Shown here in pieces: positions 9,265-19,343 of a stretch of 64,000 nucleotides of DNA. Within the stretch, counting starts at the first letter, position 1; the number at the start of each line of letters is the position of its first letter. The position numbers and the translations under genes were made by a program. Source of the DNA: Methylomonas sp. LL1. GTDB lineage: Bacteria > Pseudomonadota > Gammaproteobacteria > Methylococcales > Methylomonadaceae. The notes under the pieces were generated by a model. That model worked only from the letters and a program-made list of their open reading frames with translations, did not search any database and was not told the origin of the DNA. The DNA lies in assembly GCF_015711015.1 (NCBI RefSeq), contig NZ_CP064653.1:2728001-2792000 (forward strand), written 5' to 3'.

Positions 9265-9741
9265 ATGAGAGTTCTACCGAATATAGTTTATATCGCCTTA
9301 GGGCTAATCTTGTTCGCGGGCGGAATGAGCACCGCCAATGCGGACAGACCGAAATCAGAAAAGTCTTCAACATGGTCGACATCGGATTCAAAAAGCTCTA
9401 AGGGTACGAAAGGGACAGCCGGTACAACAATAACCACAACCCCTAATTGCATCACTCCTACCCAGGATGCCGCAGGGGAGGGTCGCCGAGCCTTTATGCG
9501 AATGAATTGCTATAGCTGTCATGGCATGGGCGCCCATGGGGGTAGCATGGGACCCAGCCTGGTTGGCGAAGCCGATGAAACCTCCGAGGCGGTTCTCAAC
9601 GGGGAGGGCGAGGGGATGCCCTCTTACAAAAACAATCTGTGCCCCAATGATATTGCCAACCTGACGGCTTATCTACAATTGCTCGGCACGGGTACAGAAC
9701 CGACTTTTGTGAGATGGTGGGAACCCAATCCAACCAGATAG
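9265..9741 (+). CDS. xoxG: c-type cytochrome, probable XoxG-like electron acceptor of XoxF
   Basis: 158 residues: signal peptide (1-26, cleavage near ANA), a Ser/Thr/Gly-rich linker (about 33-60), then one class-I cytochrome c domain. Heme attachment is Cys82-x-x-Cys85-His86 (CYSCH), and Met118 (GEGMPSY) is the likely sixth ligand. It follows xoxJ by 7 bp. XoxG is the natural electron acceptor for XoxF and is usually encoded in this place. The protein is short, and the low-complexity linker is unusual. Identity as XoxG rests mainly on context. Confidence 0.75.
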   Translation: MRVLPNIVYIALGLILFAGGMSTANADRPKSEKSSTWSTSDSKSSKGTKGTAGTTITTTPNCITPTQDAAGEGRRAFMRMNCYSCHGMGAHGGSMGPSLVGEADETSEAVLNGEGEGMPSYKNNLCPNDIANLTAYLQLLGTGTEPTFVRWWEPNPTR

Positions 9742-9886
9742 GCATCCAGTGGATACGGGCGGCTAACTGACTAGTTGCCCGGTCCTTTAACCAGAGTGTC
9801 GAGCTATACTGCTACCAACAAGCCGCATAGTCGCGACAATAAGCCACCAACCTAAACAAAATCAATTTTTTATGAGGTATTTCGAT

Positions 9887-9961
9887 ATGAAATGGGAAAA
9901 ACCGACCTACACCGACCTACGTTTTGGTTTCGAAGTTACGATGTATATCTACAACCGCTAA
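9887..9961 (+). CDS. pqqA: PqqA, precursor peptide of the PQQ cofactor
   Basis: A 24-residue peptide starting MKWEKP and carrying FGFEVTMY. Glu16 and Tyr20 stand in the invariant E-x-x-x-Y arrangement whose side chains are cross-linked by PqqE to build PQQ. GAGGT lies 8 bp before the ATG. It sits about 145 bp after the cytochrome gene on the same strand, so it belongs with the methanol dehydrogenase cluster that uses the cofactor. No pqqB, C, D or E follows; the next gene is on the opposite strand. This is therefore a free-standing pqqA, and the processing enzymes must be encoded elsewhere. Confidence 0.93.
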   Translation: MKWEKPTYTDLRFGFEVTMYIYNR

Positions 9962-10010
9962 CTAGCGGTTGATTCCTTGAACGTGGCTCGACAACGATGT
10001 GGGGCCACGT
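9953..10010 (+). terminator. two hairpins after pqqA
   Basis: The first hairpin pairs AACCGCT (9953-9959) with AGCGGTT (9964-9970) and contains the pqqA stop codon. The second pairs ACGTGGC (9981-9987) with GCCACGT (10004-10010) and is followed by CTTTC. Hairpins right after pqqA are common and can stabilise the short abundant transcript. Here they may also end it. The T-run is weak, so factor-independent termination is uncertain. Confidence 0.45.
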
Positions 10011-10160
10011 CTTTCCGCCCAAACTAAGTCATATCAGATAATCGATCGTGCTTATCCGGCTCTAGCATGGCTTGCATCCGCATGTGTTGCATCGTTAGTC
10101 CAGTCTGAATTTAGAGTGTTAGAGTGAGTGGCGGCGGAATCACGCGTTCATGTTCTTGTC

Positions 10161-11807
10161 TCAAAAAACGATCTTGCGGCGGGCGGACAGATGGTGATCC
10201 GAATAACTCTCGTGCTGATCCAAGCCAACGATCTCGCAATGGCCACCGTTGTGGTTGTACTCCCCCGCGAAGTGGTGGATGAACTCCATCACCGTGTGGT
10301 CGATTAAATCGGTCTCGCTAAGGTCGAAATACACGGTTTTGCGTTGAGGGAAATCCGCCAACAAGCTTTTCAGGGTGATGATGTTGGAGAACACCGCCGC
10401 GCCCGATACTTCGATGTGATAGGTATCGTCATCGGTCTGATCAATCTGGTAAGCCATCGAAAACGCATTGCGCAATTTCAGGCCGCGGCTAACGTGAATT
10501 GCCAGTTCGACCACGATGCCGATCGCCACCCCGATCAACAAATCGGTAGCCAACACGCCAAGTATGGTGATCACGAATACCGCGAAATGGTCGAGACCAA
10601 CAGCCAGCATCTTGGCAAACTCCCTGGGCGAAGCCAGACGAAAACCGGTGAACACCAATAGGGCCGCCAAGGCGGACAACGGAATTTCATGGATCAGTTT
10701 CGGAAACAACGCCACGAAAATCAACAGGAACACGCCGTGAAAGAAGTTGGCCCACGCGGTTTTGGCACCGTTGTTGATGTTGGCCGAGCTACGGACGATT
10801 TCCGCAATCATCGGCAAGCCGCCGACCATGCCTGAAACCAGATTACCTATACCAACCGCGGTCAGATCGCGATTCAAGTTGGAATTGCGTTTATAAGGAT
10901 CGAGCTTGTCCACCGCGGACGCGCTCAACAAGCTTTCCAAGCTACCGACCAGCCAGATGGTGATGACCGAAATCCAAAACTCGACGGTGGCGATTTTGGA
11001 GAAGTCGGGAAAATAAAAACCGGCCATGAAATTTTCCGGCACCGCAACCAGGAATGATGGGCCGACGGTAAATTGATGATGCGGCAGAATTTCCGCGTCC
11101 GGCAGAAATAGGTATTGGTGGATATGGTCCAGATCAAAAAACTGGCCCAATACCAGTCCCATCAACACCACCAACAGCGGCGCCGGAATCATTTTTAAGG
11201 TGGGATGCTTGATCACCGACCAGAGAATCAACAACAGCAAGCCCAACAAACCGATCACCGATACCTCGGGGTTCATCTCCATCAGGGAATGCGGAACCTC
11301 GGCAATAGTGCCGAACAAGGACTTGGCTTCCGGTTTAACGCCAAGCAAGGTATGAATCTGCTTGGCCATGATGATGATGCCGATCGCCGCCAACATCCCG
11401 TGTACCACGGACGATGGAAAAAACGCACTGAGTTTGCCGGCCTTGAAAATACCCATCAACACTTGCAAAACGCTGGCTACAACGATGGCCGCCAAGGTGT
11501 AACGGTAACCTGCCATCGCATCGCCCTGGCCGAGCGATTGCACCGCATCGACGATCACCACGATCAATCCGGCGGCGGGACCGTTGATGGTCATGTAAGA
11601 ACCGTTGATTCGCGACACCACGACGCCGCCGATAATCGCGGAAATGATGCCGGACATCGGCGGGAAGCCCGATGCCATCGCGATACCCAGGCATAGCGGC
11701 AACGCGATCAAAAATACAAGAAAACCGGATAGCAAATCGCTACGCCAGTTCTCAATCAAACCGGGTATTCCCAGCCGTGGAACCGCAACACTGGAGGAAG
11801 TCAACAT
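10161..11807 (-). CDS. SulP-family anion transporter with C-terminal STAS domain
   Basis: 548 residues: a UraA/SulP transmembrane core of about 12-14 helices (about 20-430) with the family segments LPLCLGIAMASGFPP and INGPAAGLIVV. A cytoplasmic STAS domain (about 450-535) follows. Substrates in the family include sulfate and bicarbonate. The gene is divergent from a broken dabA-like gene. DabA proteins are carbonic-anhydrase-like partners in inorganic-carbon accumulation, so bicarbonate is an attractive substrate guess. Transport specificity cannot be read from the sequence. Confidence 0.85.
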   Translation of the reverse strand: MLTSSSVAVPRLGIPGLIENWRSDLLSGFLVFLIALPLCLGIAMASGFPPMSGIISAIIGGVVVSRINGSYMTINGPAAGLIVVIVDAVQSLGQGDAMAGYRYTLAAIVVASVLQVLMGIFKAGKLSAFFPSSVVHGMLAAIGIIIMAKQIHTLLGVKPEAKSLFGTIAEVPHSLMEMNPEVSVIGLLGLLLLILWSVIKHPTLKMIPAPLLVVLMGLVLGQFFDLDHIHQYLFLPDAEILPHHQFTVGPSFLVAVPENFMAGFYFPDFSKIATVEFWISVITIWLVGSLESLLSASAVDKLDPYKRNSNLNRDLTAVGIGNLVSGMVGGLPMIAEIVRSSANINNGAKTAWANFFHGVFLLIFVALFPKLIHEIPLSALAALLVFTGFRLASPREFAKMLAVGLDHFAVFVITILGVLATDLLIGVAIGIVVELAIHVSRGLKLRNAFSMAYQIDQTDDDTYHIEVSGAAVFSNIITLKSLLADFPQRKTVYFDLSETDLIDHTVMEFIHHFAGEYNHNGGHCEIVGLDQHESYSDHHLSARRKIVF

Positions 11808-12317
11808 GGCTATTCTCTCAAACGCAGGAAAACCTTAGTAAAGCGAAAAATGTGCCAGCCTTTGATTTCCTACTCTTAGTCTTGAAATAGCAGGGATTTT
11901 TTAACGAATAGCGCGAATAGATATTCGGTCTAAACACTACCACAAGGGAACCATAGTCTAATTCAACCGGTTGTTCCTGGTTTATTCGCACCATTCATCA
12001 AGACCTAGGTTACTCTTGGAAAAAAGCATTGCGGCAAATCAGGGCATTTTTAGAGTTGGCACGTGCCATGCCGGATAAACGGAGAAGCATTAAGGTGATT
12101 TTGAGAAAGTTTGTATCCATTGTCGATGCCAAATATGTCCTTCGCTGAGCAGACTTGTGCCGAGCAAAGCCGAAGTCGTTGAAGCGAACTGTGGACTTCG
12201 GCTACGCTCAGTCAACGACAAATGACTTGGCTTAGTCAACGGCAAATTGCTTGGATTGGTCCAGTTATCGCCACAAATCGCCTAACACCCTGTTTGATTA
12301 GCGAGGTTTTGCTCCAA
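11808..12317. other. 510-bp intergenic region between SulP and the dabA remnant
   Basis: No coding frame is convincing here. The first part should hold the SulP promoter. The second part (12107-12293) is a dispersed repeat described separately. It contains a nested inverted repeat (AGCCGAAGTC against GACTTCGGCT). The rest is featureless. Confidence 0.5.
12107..12293. repeat. dispersed repeat, copy 1
   Basis: Both ends resemble 43070-43170. The left end shares AGAAAGyTTGT, CATTG and GCCAAATAT. The right end shares TTGGATTGG, TTATyGCCAyAAATC and CCTAA. The middle differs in length. Two copies with matching ends and variable middles suggest a non-coding mobile or REP-like element. Confidence 0.55.
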
Positions 12318-14654
<2,337 letters not shown>

Positions 14655-14658
<4 letters not shown>

Positions 14659-14936
14659 CCATGAACTTTCGCAATAAATTAATCGAGCACACCCGCCGAG
14701 ATCTACGGCGCTTGGACGACAAAACCCGCCGTCCGGCAACTTGGATCGGTATGTTGTTCTATGGCGGCACCTTGGGCCTGCTTTTTGTCGTGCCTATCGT
14801 GGCCGGTGCTTATCTGGGCCGTTGGCTGGACACGTTGGCTTCGGGTTATTCGGTGCGCTGGACGGTCAGCCTGATTGTGTTGGGCATCGTGGTCGGCGGC
14901 TATAATGTCGTGCGGTTTTTACAGGAAAAATCTTGA
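14655..14936 (+). CDS. atpQ: N-ATPase AtpQ-like small membrane protein
   Basis: 93 residues: a basic N-terminus (TRRDLRRLDDKTRRP) and two membrane helices (about 30-52 and 65-88). This fits the AtpI/AtpQ family (putative F0 assembly or Mg2+-related subunit) found between epsilon and a in N-ATPase operons. The start overlaps the epsilon stop (ATGA). The usual partner atpR is missing: only 37 bp separate this gene from subunit a. Confidence 0.75.
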
Positions 14937-14973
14937 ATATGCCGAAAGCAGGTTCCGATCGGGAGTTAAGCCA

Positions 14974-15675
14974 ATGAACAATGCCGAGTCCGTTGCCGAT
15001 GTCGTTTTTCGACTCGGCCCGCTAGCGATCAGCAACACCGTGTTGACCACATGGGGGGTAATGGCGGGTTTTGGACTGCTGGCCATACTGTTACGTTTGC
15101 CCATCAACGGACAACCGTCGCGCTGGCAAAATGCCATCGAAGCGATTGTGGTGGCGATAGAAGGCGCGATTGGCGAAGTATTGCCGCCCGCATCGGTACG
15201 GCGGGTACTGCCGTTTGTGGCGACATTGTGGCTGTTTGTGCTGGTCGCCAATTTGGTCGGACTCATTCCCCGCTTGCACGCGCCGACCCGTGATTTGTCC
15301 GCCACGGCCGCGCTGGCGGTGCTGGTATTCGGCTCGACGCATTGGTTTGGCATTCGCGACCATGGCTTGCGCAATCATCTCCGCCATTATGTCGAACCTA
15401 GCGTGATTTTATTGCCGTTCCATATCATTAGCGAATTGACCCGGACCCTGGCCTTGGCCATTCGGCTGTTCGGCAACATCATGAGCCTGGAAATGGCGGC
15501 CTTGCTGGTGTTGCTGATAGCCGGCTTTCTGGTTCCGGTACCGTTATTGATGTTGCATGTGGTCGAAGCCGTGGTACAAGCCTATATCTTTGGCATGCTG
15601 GCACTGATTTACATTGCCGGCGCCCTGGAAAGCACCGAATCCGAATCTTCCTCATCCGTGGAGAACAAACCATGA
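14974..15675 (+). CDS. atpB: N-type ATPase subunit a
   Basis: Membrane stator subunit with ion half-channels, 233 residues and about five helices. The essential arginine is in [18 protein letters not shown] (the RLFGN motif). The ATG at 14974 follows GGGAG and is preferred over an upstream in-frame start at 14875 that would overlap the previous gene in another frame. Its stop overlaps the c-subunit start by 4 bp. The Ser-rich tail SESSSSVE is unusual. Confidence 0.88.
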   Translation: MNNAESVADVVFRLGPLAISNTVLTTWGVMAGFGLLAILLRLPINGQPSRWQNAIEAIVVAIEGAIGEVLPPASVRRVLPFVATLWLFVLVANLVGLIPRLHAPTRDLSATAALAVLVFGSTHWFGIRDHGLRNHLRHYVEPSVILLPFHIISELTRTLALAIRLFGNIMSLEMAALLVLLIAGFLVPVPLLMLHVVEAVVQAYIFGMLALIYIAGALESTESESSSSVENKP

Positions 15676-15938
15676 ACGATCTGCATTTATTCAGCATGAT
15701 TTCCACCGGCGTGGCCGGCTTGGTGATCGCCATCGGCACCATGCTGCCGGCCATTGCAATGGGCAAGGCCATCGCCAGCGCGTTGGAATCCCTGGCCCGG
15801 CAACCGGAGGCGGAAAAAACCATTACCCGCACCTTGTTTATCGGCTTGGCGATGATCGAATCGCTGGCGATTTATTGTTTGGTGGTGGCGTTGATCGTGC
15901 TGTTTAGGAATCCGTTGCTGGAATATTTTTTGAGTTGA
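15672..15938 (+). CDS. atpE: N-type ATPase subunit c (rotor ring)
   Basis: 88 residues, a two-helix hairpin with loop ARQPEAEK. The ion-binding carboxylate is Glu63 followed by Ser64 (MIESLAIY). Position 30, where Na+-binding c subunits carry Gln or Glu, is Met, and Leu65 replaces the usual Thr. The complete Na+ site is therefore absent and proton use is more likely. The gene follows subunit a with a 4-bp overlap. A 235-bp gap with a palindromic element separates it from subunit b. Confidence 0.9.
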   Translation: MNDLHLFSMISTGVAGLVIAIGTMLPAIAMGKAIASALESLARQPEAEKTITRTLFIGLAMIESLAIYCLVVALIVLFRNPLLEYFLS

Positions 15939-16028
15939 TGCCGAGCGCCCCTGCTTGGTTAGCCAAGCACCTTCGTCCTAACGATCACAAGGCCTATGCG
16001 TCGCCCCGTCCCATTAAAGTAGGGCTCC

Positions 16029-16130
16029 AGGGCGCGGTTGCTTGCCGGACAGGACGCCGTGAATACGTCCATGTAGGCTCGACAGCGGCATCCTTGCCGC
16101 CGACGCCTGCCCGACAAACAACCGCGCCCC
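16029..16130. repeat. imperfect palindromic element between the c and b subunit genes
   Basis: Left arm 16029-16053 (contains GGCGCGGTTG and GCCGGACAGG) pairs with right arm 16106-16130 (contains CCTGCCCGAC and CAACCGCGCC). About 50 bp lie between them, including a smaller GGCA/TGCC-type hairpin. The region has no coding frame of interest. It looks like an extragenic palindromic element within an operon, where it could act on mRNA stability or partial termination. Confidence 0.65.
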
Positions 16131-16173
16131 TTCCTAATTTTAACTTTTAGAGAAACCACATGGGCAAAGCCAT

Positions 16174-16929
16174 ATGATGCAATTCGACTGGACCACCTTC
16201 ATCCTGGAAATCCTCAACTTCCTGGTGCTGGTGTGGATACTGCACCGCTTCCTGTATCGCCCGGTGTTGGCGATGCTCGACGCCCGTCAACAACATATCA
16301 AGGATGAAACACTCCATGCCGAACAACTCCGTGGCGAGGCCGAAACCTTGCGCCAACAATACCAGCAGAGACTGGCGGATTGGACTCGGCGACAGGAAGA
16401 TAATCACCACCAATTGCAAGAGGAACTAGCACAACTACGTAGCAGCGCACTGGAAGAGCTGAAGCAAACCCTGGCCGATGAAGAAACCAAATTGCAAGTC
16501 CGCAACCAGAGCCTGATTGCCGCGCGGGAAACGGCGTTAGTACGGGAAGCGAGCAGTACGGCCTACGCCCAGGCGGCGGCAATGTTACAACGGCTGTCTT
16601 CGCCTGAATTGACGCAAAGGATTGTCGATGTGTTTCTGGAGGATTTAAACAAGCTGCCGGACAGCGAAAGTGCCGCATTGCGCAAGGCCGCGTCGATGCT
16701 GATTGCGGCTTCCGCCGTCGAGGTGGTCAGCGCTCATCGGCTGGAAGAAAACCTGCGCGCCAGATTGACTCAAGCTCTATCGGCCGCCGCCGGGCAAACC
16801 TTGCCCATTAATTTCAAGCAAGACTCGGCCTTGATCGCCGGGCTACGCGCGGTAATCGGCGAGTGTCAATTGCATGCCAATCTGGCCGATGAACTGGCGT
16901 TTTTCAATCGCCAAATCCACCATGGCTGA
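16174..16929 (+). CDS. atpF: N-type ATPase subunit b with delta-like C-terminal part
   Basis: 251 residues: one N-terminal membrane helix ([20 protein letters not shown]), a long charged coiled coil (about 35-125), then a roughly 110-residue globular C-terminus resembling a delta subunit. N-ATPases have no separate delta gene and their b subunit is extended in this way. It is the peripheral stalk joining F0 to F1. Its stop lies 8 bp inside the alpha gene. The start at 16174 is followed by a second Met at 16177; either may be used. Confidence 0.85.
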   Translation: MMQFDWTTFILEILNFLVLVWILHRFLYRPVLAMLDARQQHIKDETLHAEQLRGEAETLRQQYQQRLADWTRRQEDNHHQLQEELAQLRSSALEELKQTLADEETKLQVRNQSLIAARETALVREASSTAYAQAAAMLQRLSSPELTQRIVDVFLEDLNKLPDSESAALRKAASMLIAASAVEVVSAHRLEENLRARLTQALSAAAGQTLPINFKQDSALIAGLRAVIGECQLHANLADELAFFNRQIHHG

Positions 16930-18361
16930 AACAAACGCGGCTTATCGTTTCGGTCTGCGTCTATCCGAGCGCGGCTGCGTGGCCGGCATCGGCGACGGCA
17001 TCGCCTGGATACGGGGTCTGCCATCGGCGCGGCTCGATGAGTTGATCGGTTTCGACGACGGCAGCACAGGCTTGGTGTTCCAGTTGGGCAAGGAAGTGCT
17101 GGGCGCGATTTTGCTATCGCAAAGCCGAGGGGTCACCGCCGGCATGGCGGTCCAGCATATCGGCCGCAAACTGGAAATCGGTGTCGGCGACGCCTTGCTG
17201 GGGCGGGTGGTCGATCCGCTCGGCAGTCCGCTGGACGGCATGCCTCCACCGGAGCTGCGCCAGTTTCGGCCACTGGAGGCTGCCGCACCTACTATCATTG
17301 AACGCGATTTTGTCAGCGAACCGTTATATACCGGCTGCAAGATCGTCGATACGCTGATTCCGATCGGCAAGGGCCAGCGCCAGTTGATCATCGGCGACGA
17401 CGGCATCGGCAAAAGCGCGCTAGCGTTGGACGCAGTCATCAATCAGCGCGGCCGTAATCTGTTGTGCGTGATGGTGTTGATCGGCCAGCCGCGTTCCTCG
17501 GTGGCCGGCACGATAGCAGCGTTAAAACAGACTGGCGCCTTGGAATACACCGTGGTGGTGGTGGCCGAAGCCAACGCCCTGCCGGGCTTTCGTTATCTGG
17601 CGCCGTTTGCCGGCTGCGCGCTTGCCGAACACTGGATGCGGATGGGCCGCGATACGCTGGTGGTTTACGACGACCTGACCCGTCACGCCCAGTCCTATCG
17701 CGAACTATCGCTGCTGTTGCAACGGCCGCCGGGCCGCGAAGCCTATCCGGGCGACATTTTTTATTTGCATTCCCGGCTGCTGGAACGCTCCACGATACTC
17801 GCTCTGGAATACGGCGGCGGCAGCATGACTGCATTGCCGATTATCGAAACCCGCCAAGGCGAGTTGTCGGCTTACATTCCCACCAATCTGATTTCAATCA
17901 CCGACGGCCAGATTTATTTGGAAAGCAAGCTATTCGCGGCCGGCATGCTGCCGGCTATCGACATTGGCCGCTCGGTATCACGCATCGGCGGCAAGGCTCA
18001 ACATCCCGCCATCAAAACCGCCTCCGCGCATATCCGCCTGGATTTTTTACAGTTTCTGGAACTGGAGCTGTTCGCCCGCTTCGGCACCCGCTTGGAAGCC
18101 GGCGTCGAACAAAAGCTCCAGCGCGGCCGTTTGCTGCGCGAAATTCTGAAGCAAGATCGCCTGCAACCTTTATCCGAACAAGCCCATTTGGCCTGGCTAC
18201 TGGCTTATGGCGAGGGCTTGCTGGAAGGGGTAAAACCCGAACAGGCGGCCGCCGTGCTGTCCGGCATGCTGGATCAATTACCGGCCTCCAAGCTGAAACT
18301 GGACACACCCAAACAGCAATGGCTGATTGAATTACGGCAATTGCTGGCGCAAAAACCATGA
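16922..18361 (+). CDS. atpA: N-type ATPase alpha subunit
   Basis: 479 residues with the alpha-subunit order: beta-barrel, nucleotide domain with P-loop [15 protein letters not shown], the [30 protein letters not shown] region, and helical C-terminus. Standard alpha subunits read GDRQTGKT, so the divergent P-loop fits the N-type family. The start [11 protein letters not shown] at 16922 overlaps the b-subunit stop. It overlaps the gamma start by 4 bp. It is shorter than housekeeping alpha (about 513) and lacks part of the N-terminal helix. Confidence 0.9.
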   Translation: MAETNAAYRFGLRLSERGCVAGIGDGIAWIRGLPSARLDELIGFDDGSTGLVFQLGKEVLGAILLSQSRGVTAGMAVQHIGRKLEIGVGDALLGRVVDPLGSPLDGMPPPELRQFRPLEAAAPTIIERDFVSEPLYTGCKIVDTLIPIGKGQRQLIIGDDGIGKSALALDAVINQRGRNLLCVMVLIGQPRSSVAGTIAALKQTGALEYTVVVVAEANALPGFRYLAPFAGCALAEHWMRMGRDTLVVYDDLTRHAQSYRELSLLLQRPPGREAYPGDIFYLHSRLLERSTILALEYGGGSMTALPIIETRQGELSAYIPTNLISITDGQIYLESKLFAAGMLPAIDIGRSVSRIGGKAQHPAIKTASAHIRLDFLQFLELELFARFGTRLEAGVEQKLQRGRLLREILKQDRLQPLSEQAHLAWLLAYGEGLLEGVKPEQAAAVLSGMLDQLPASKLKLDTPKQQWLIELRQLLAQKP

Positions 18362-19152
18362 GCCAGCGCCGCGAAGTCGAAGCGCGTTTGGCCTTGTTCG
18401 ACGAACTATCCGGTATTCTCGGCGCGATGCGGAGCTTTGCACTGGCGGAGTTGCGCAAAGTGGGTAAGCGCGAACCGGCGCAGCAGCGGGTGGTGGCATC
18501 GCTGGCGGCGGCGTTGGATGATTTGGCCGACTGCTTACCGGAACAGGTATCGAGCAATCCCGCTAGCGACATCTGGCTGCTATTCGGCTCGGTGCGTGGC
18601 TTTTGCGGCAGTTTTAATGAAGATGTAATGCGTTTTTGGCGAGCCGAAACCCAGCAACAAGGCCGGTTGATTCTGGTCGGCGAACGTTTGCATCCAATGA
18701 TCGATGAGCGGGAGGCGTTGCAACGGCTTAACGGTGCCGATGGTGGCCTGGATGCGCCGGCGGCAATCGATCGAATCCTTGCCGCGATCGCGGAATTACG
18801 CGGTAGCTGCGGGTTCGGTCTGATGGCTTGCCTGCGGGACGAACGAGGCGCGCGCGCTCAACGCTTATGGCCCTTACCGGTCACTGCTCCAAATACCAAC
18901 AGCAACAATCCGCCATTAACCTACCAACCGGCACGGGAAGTCGCGGCCGGCGTAGCCGAGCATTATCTGTTTCATACCTTGCTGGCTTTACTGCTGCGTT
19001 CGATTCGGGTGGAAAACCACATGCGCTTGATGCAGATGGAAACGGCCCTACGGCATTTGGAACGTGGTAGTGATGAACTGCAACGGCAACGCAACCGCTT
19101 GCGGCAGGAAGAAATCGTCGAGGAAATCGAACTAATGGTGGGGCGGCGGTGA
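18358..19152 (+). CDS. atpG: N-type ATPase gamma subunit
   Basis: 264 residues. The N-terminal coiled helix ([25 protein letters not shown]) and C-terminal helix ([34 protein letters not shown]) form the rotating shaft. The middle is the Rossmann-like gamma domain with GFCGSFNE. It starts at the ATGA overlap with alpha and is the last gene of the operon, as expected for N-ATPases. A convergent kinase gene follows 191 bp later. Confidence 0.88.
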   Translation: MSQRREVEARLALFDELSGILGAMRSFALAELRKVGKREPAQQRVVASLAAALDDLADCLPEQVSSNPASDIWLLFGSVRGFCGSFNEDVMRFWRAETQQQGRLILVGERLHPMIDEREALQRLNGADGGLDAPAAIDRILAAIAELRGSCGFGLMACLRDERGARAQRLWPLPVTAPNTNSNNPPLTYQPAREVAAGVAEHYLFHTLLALLLRSIRVENHMRLMQMETALRHLERGSDELQRQRNRLRQEEIVEEIELMVGRR

Positions 19153-19202
19153 TCCGCATCATTAATTTCCGCCCGCGTGGAACAGGCATCAATAGGGCGG
19201 CA

Positions 19203-19220
19203 GGTCGAATAAATTCGACC
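19203..19220. repeat. short REP-like palindrome
   Basis: GGTCGAAT-AA-ATTCGACC, a perfect 8-bp inverted repeat between convergent genes. It has the same design (xxCGAAT/ATTCGxx) as palindromes at 39287, 42988 and 43019, so it is one of a family. Confidence 0.6.
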
Positions 19221-19343
19221 CTACAACCGTTCCGGCTTATCAAAACAGCCTGTAAGGCAACAGTTACTCTGAAAGTAAAAAATTAGGAGGGTGTTTCTAC
19301 TTTCTTGGACCGGGGTGATGCCGAGCCTGCATCAGGGTTAGGT

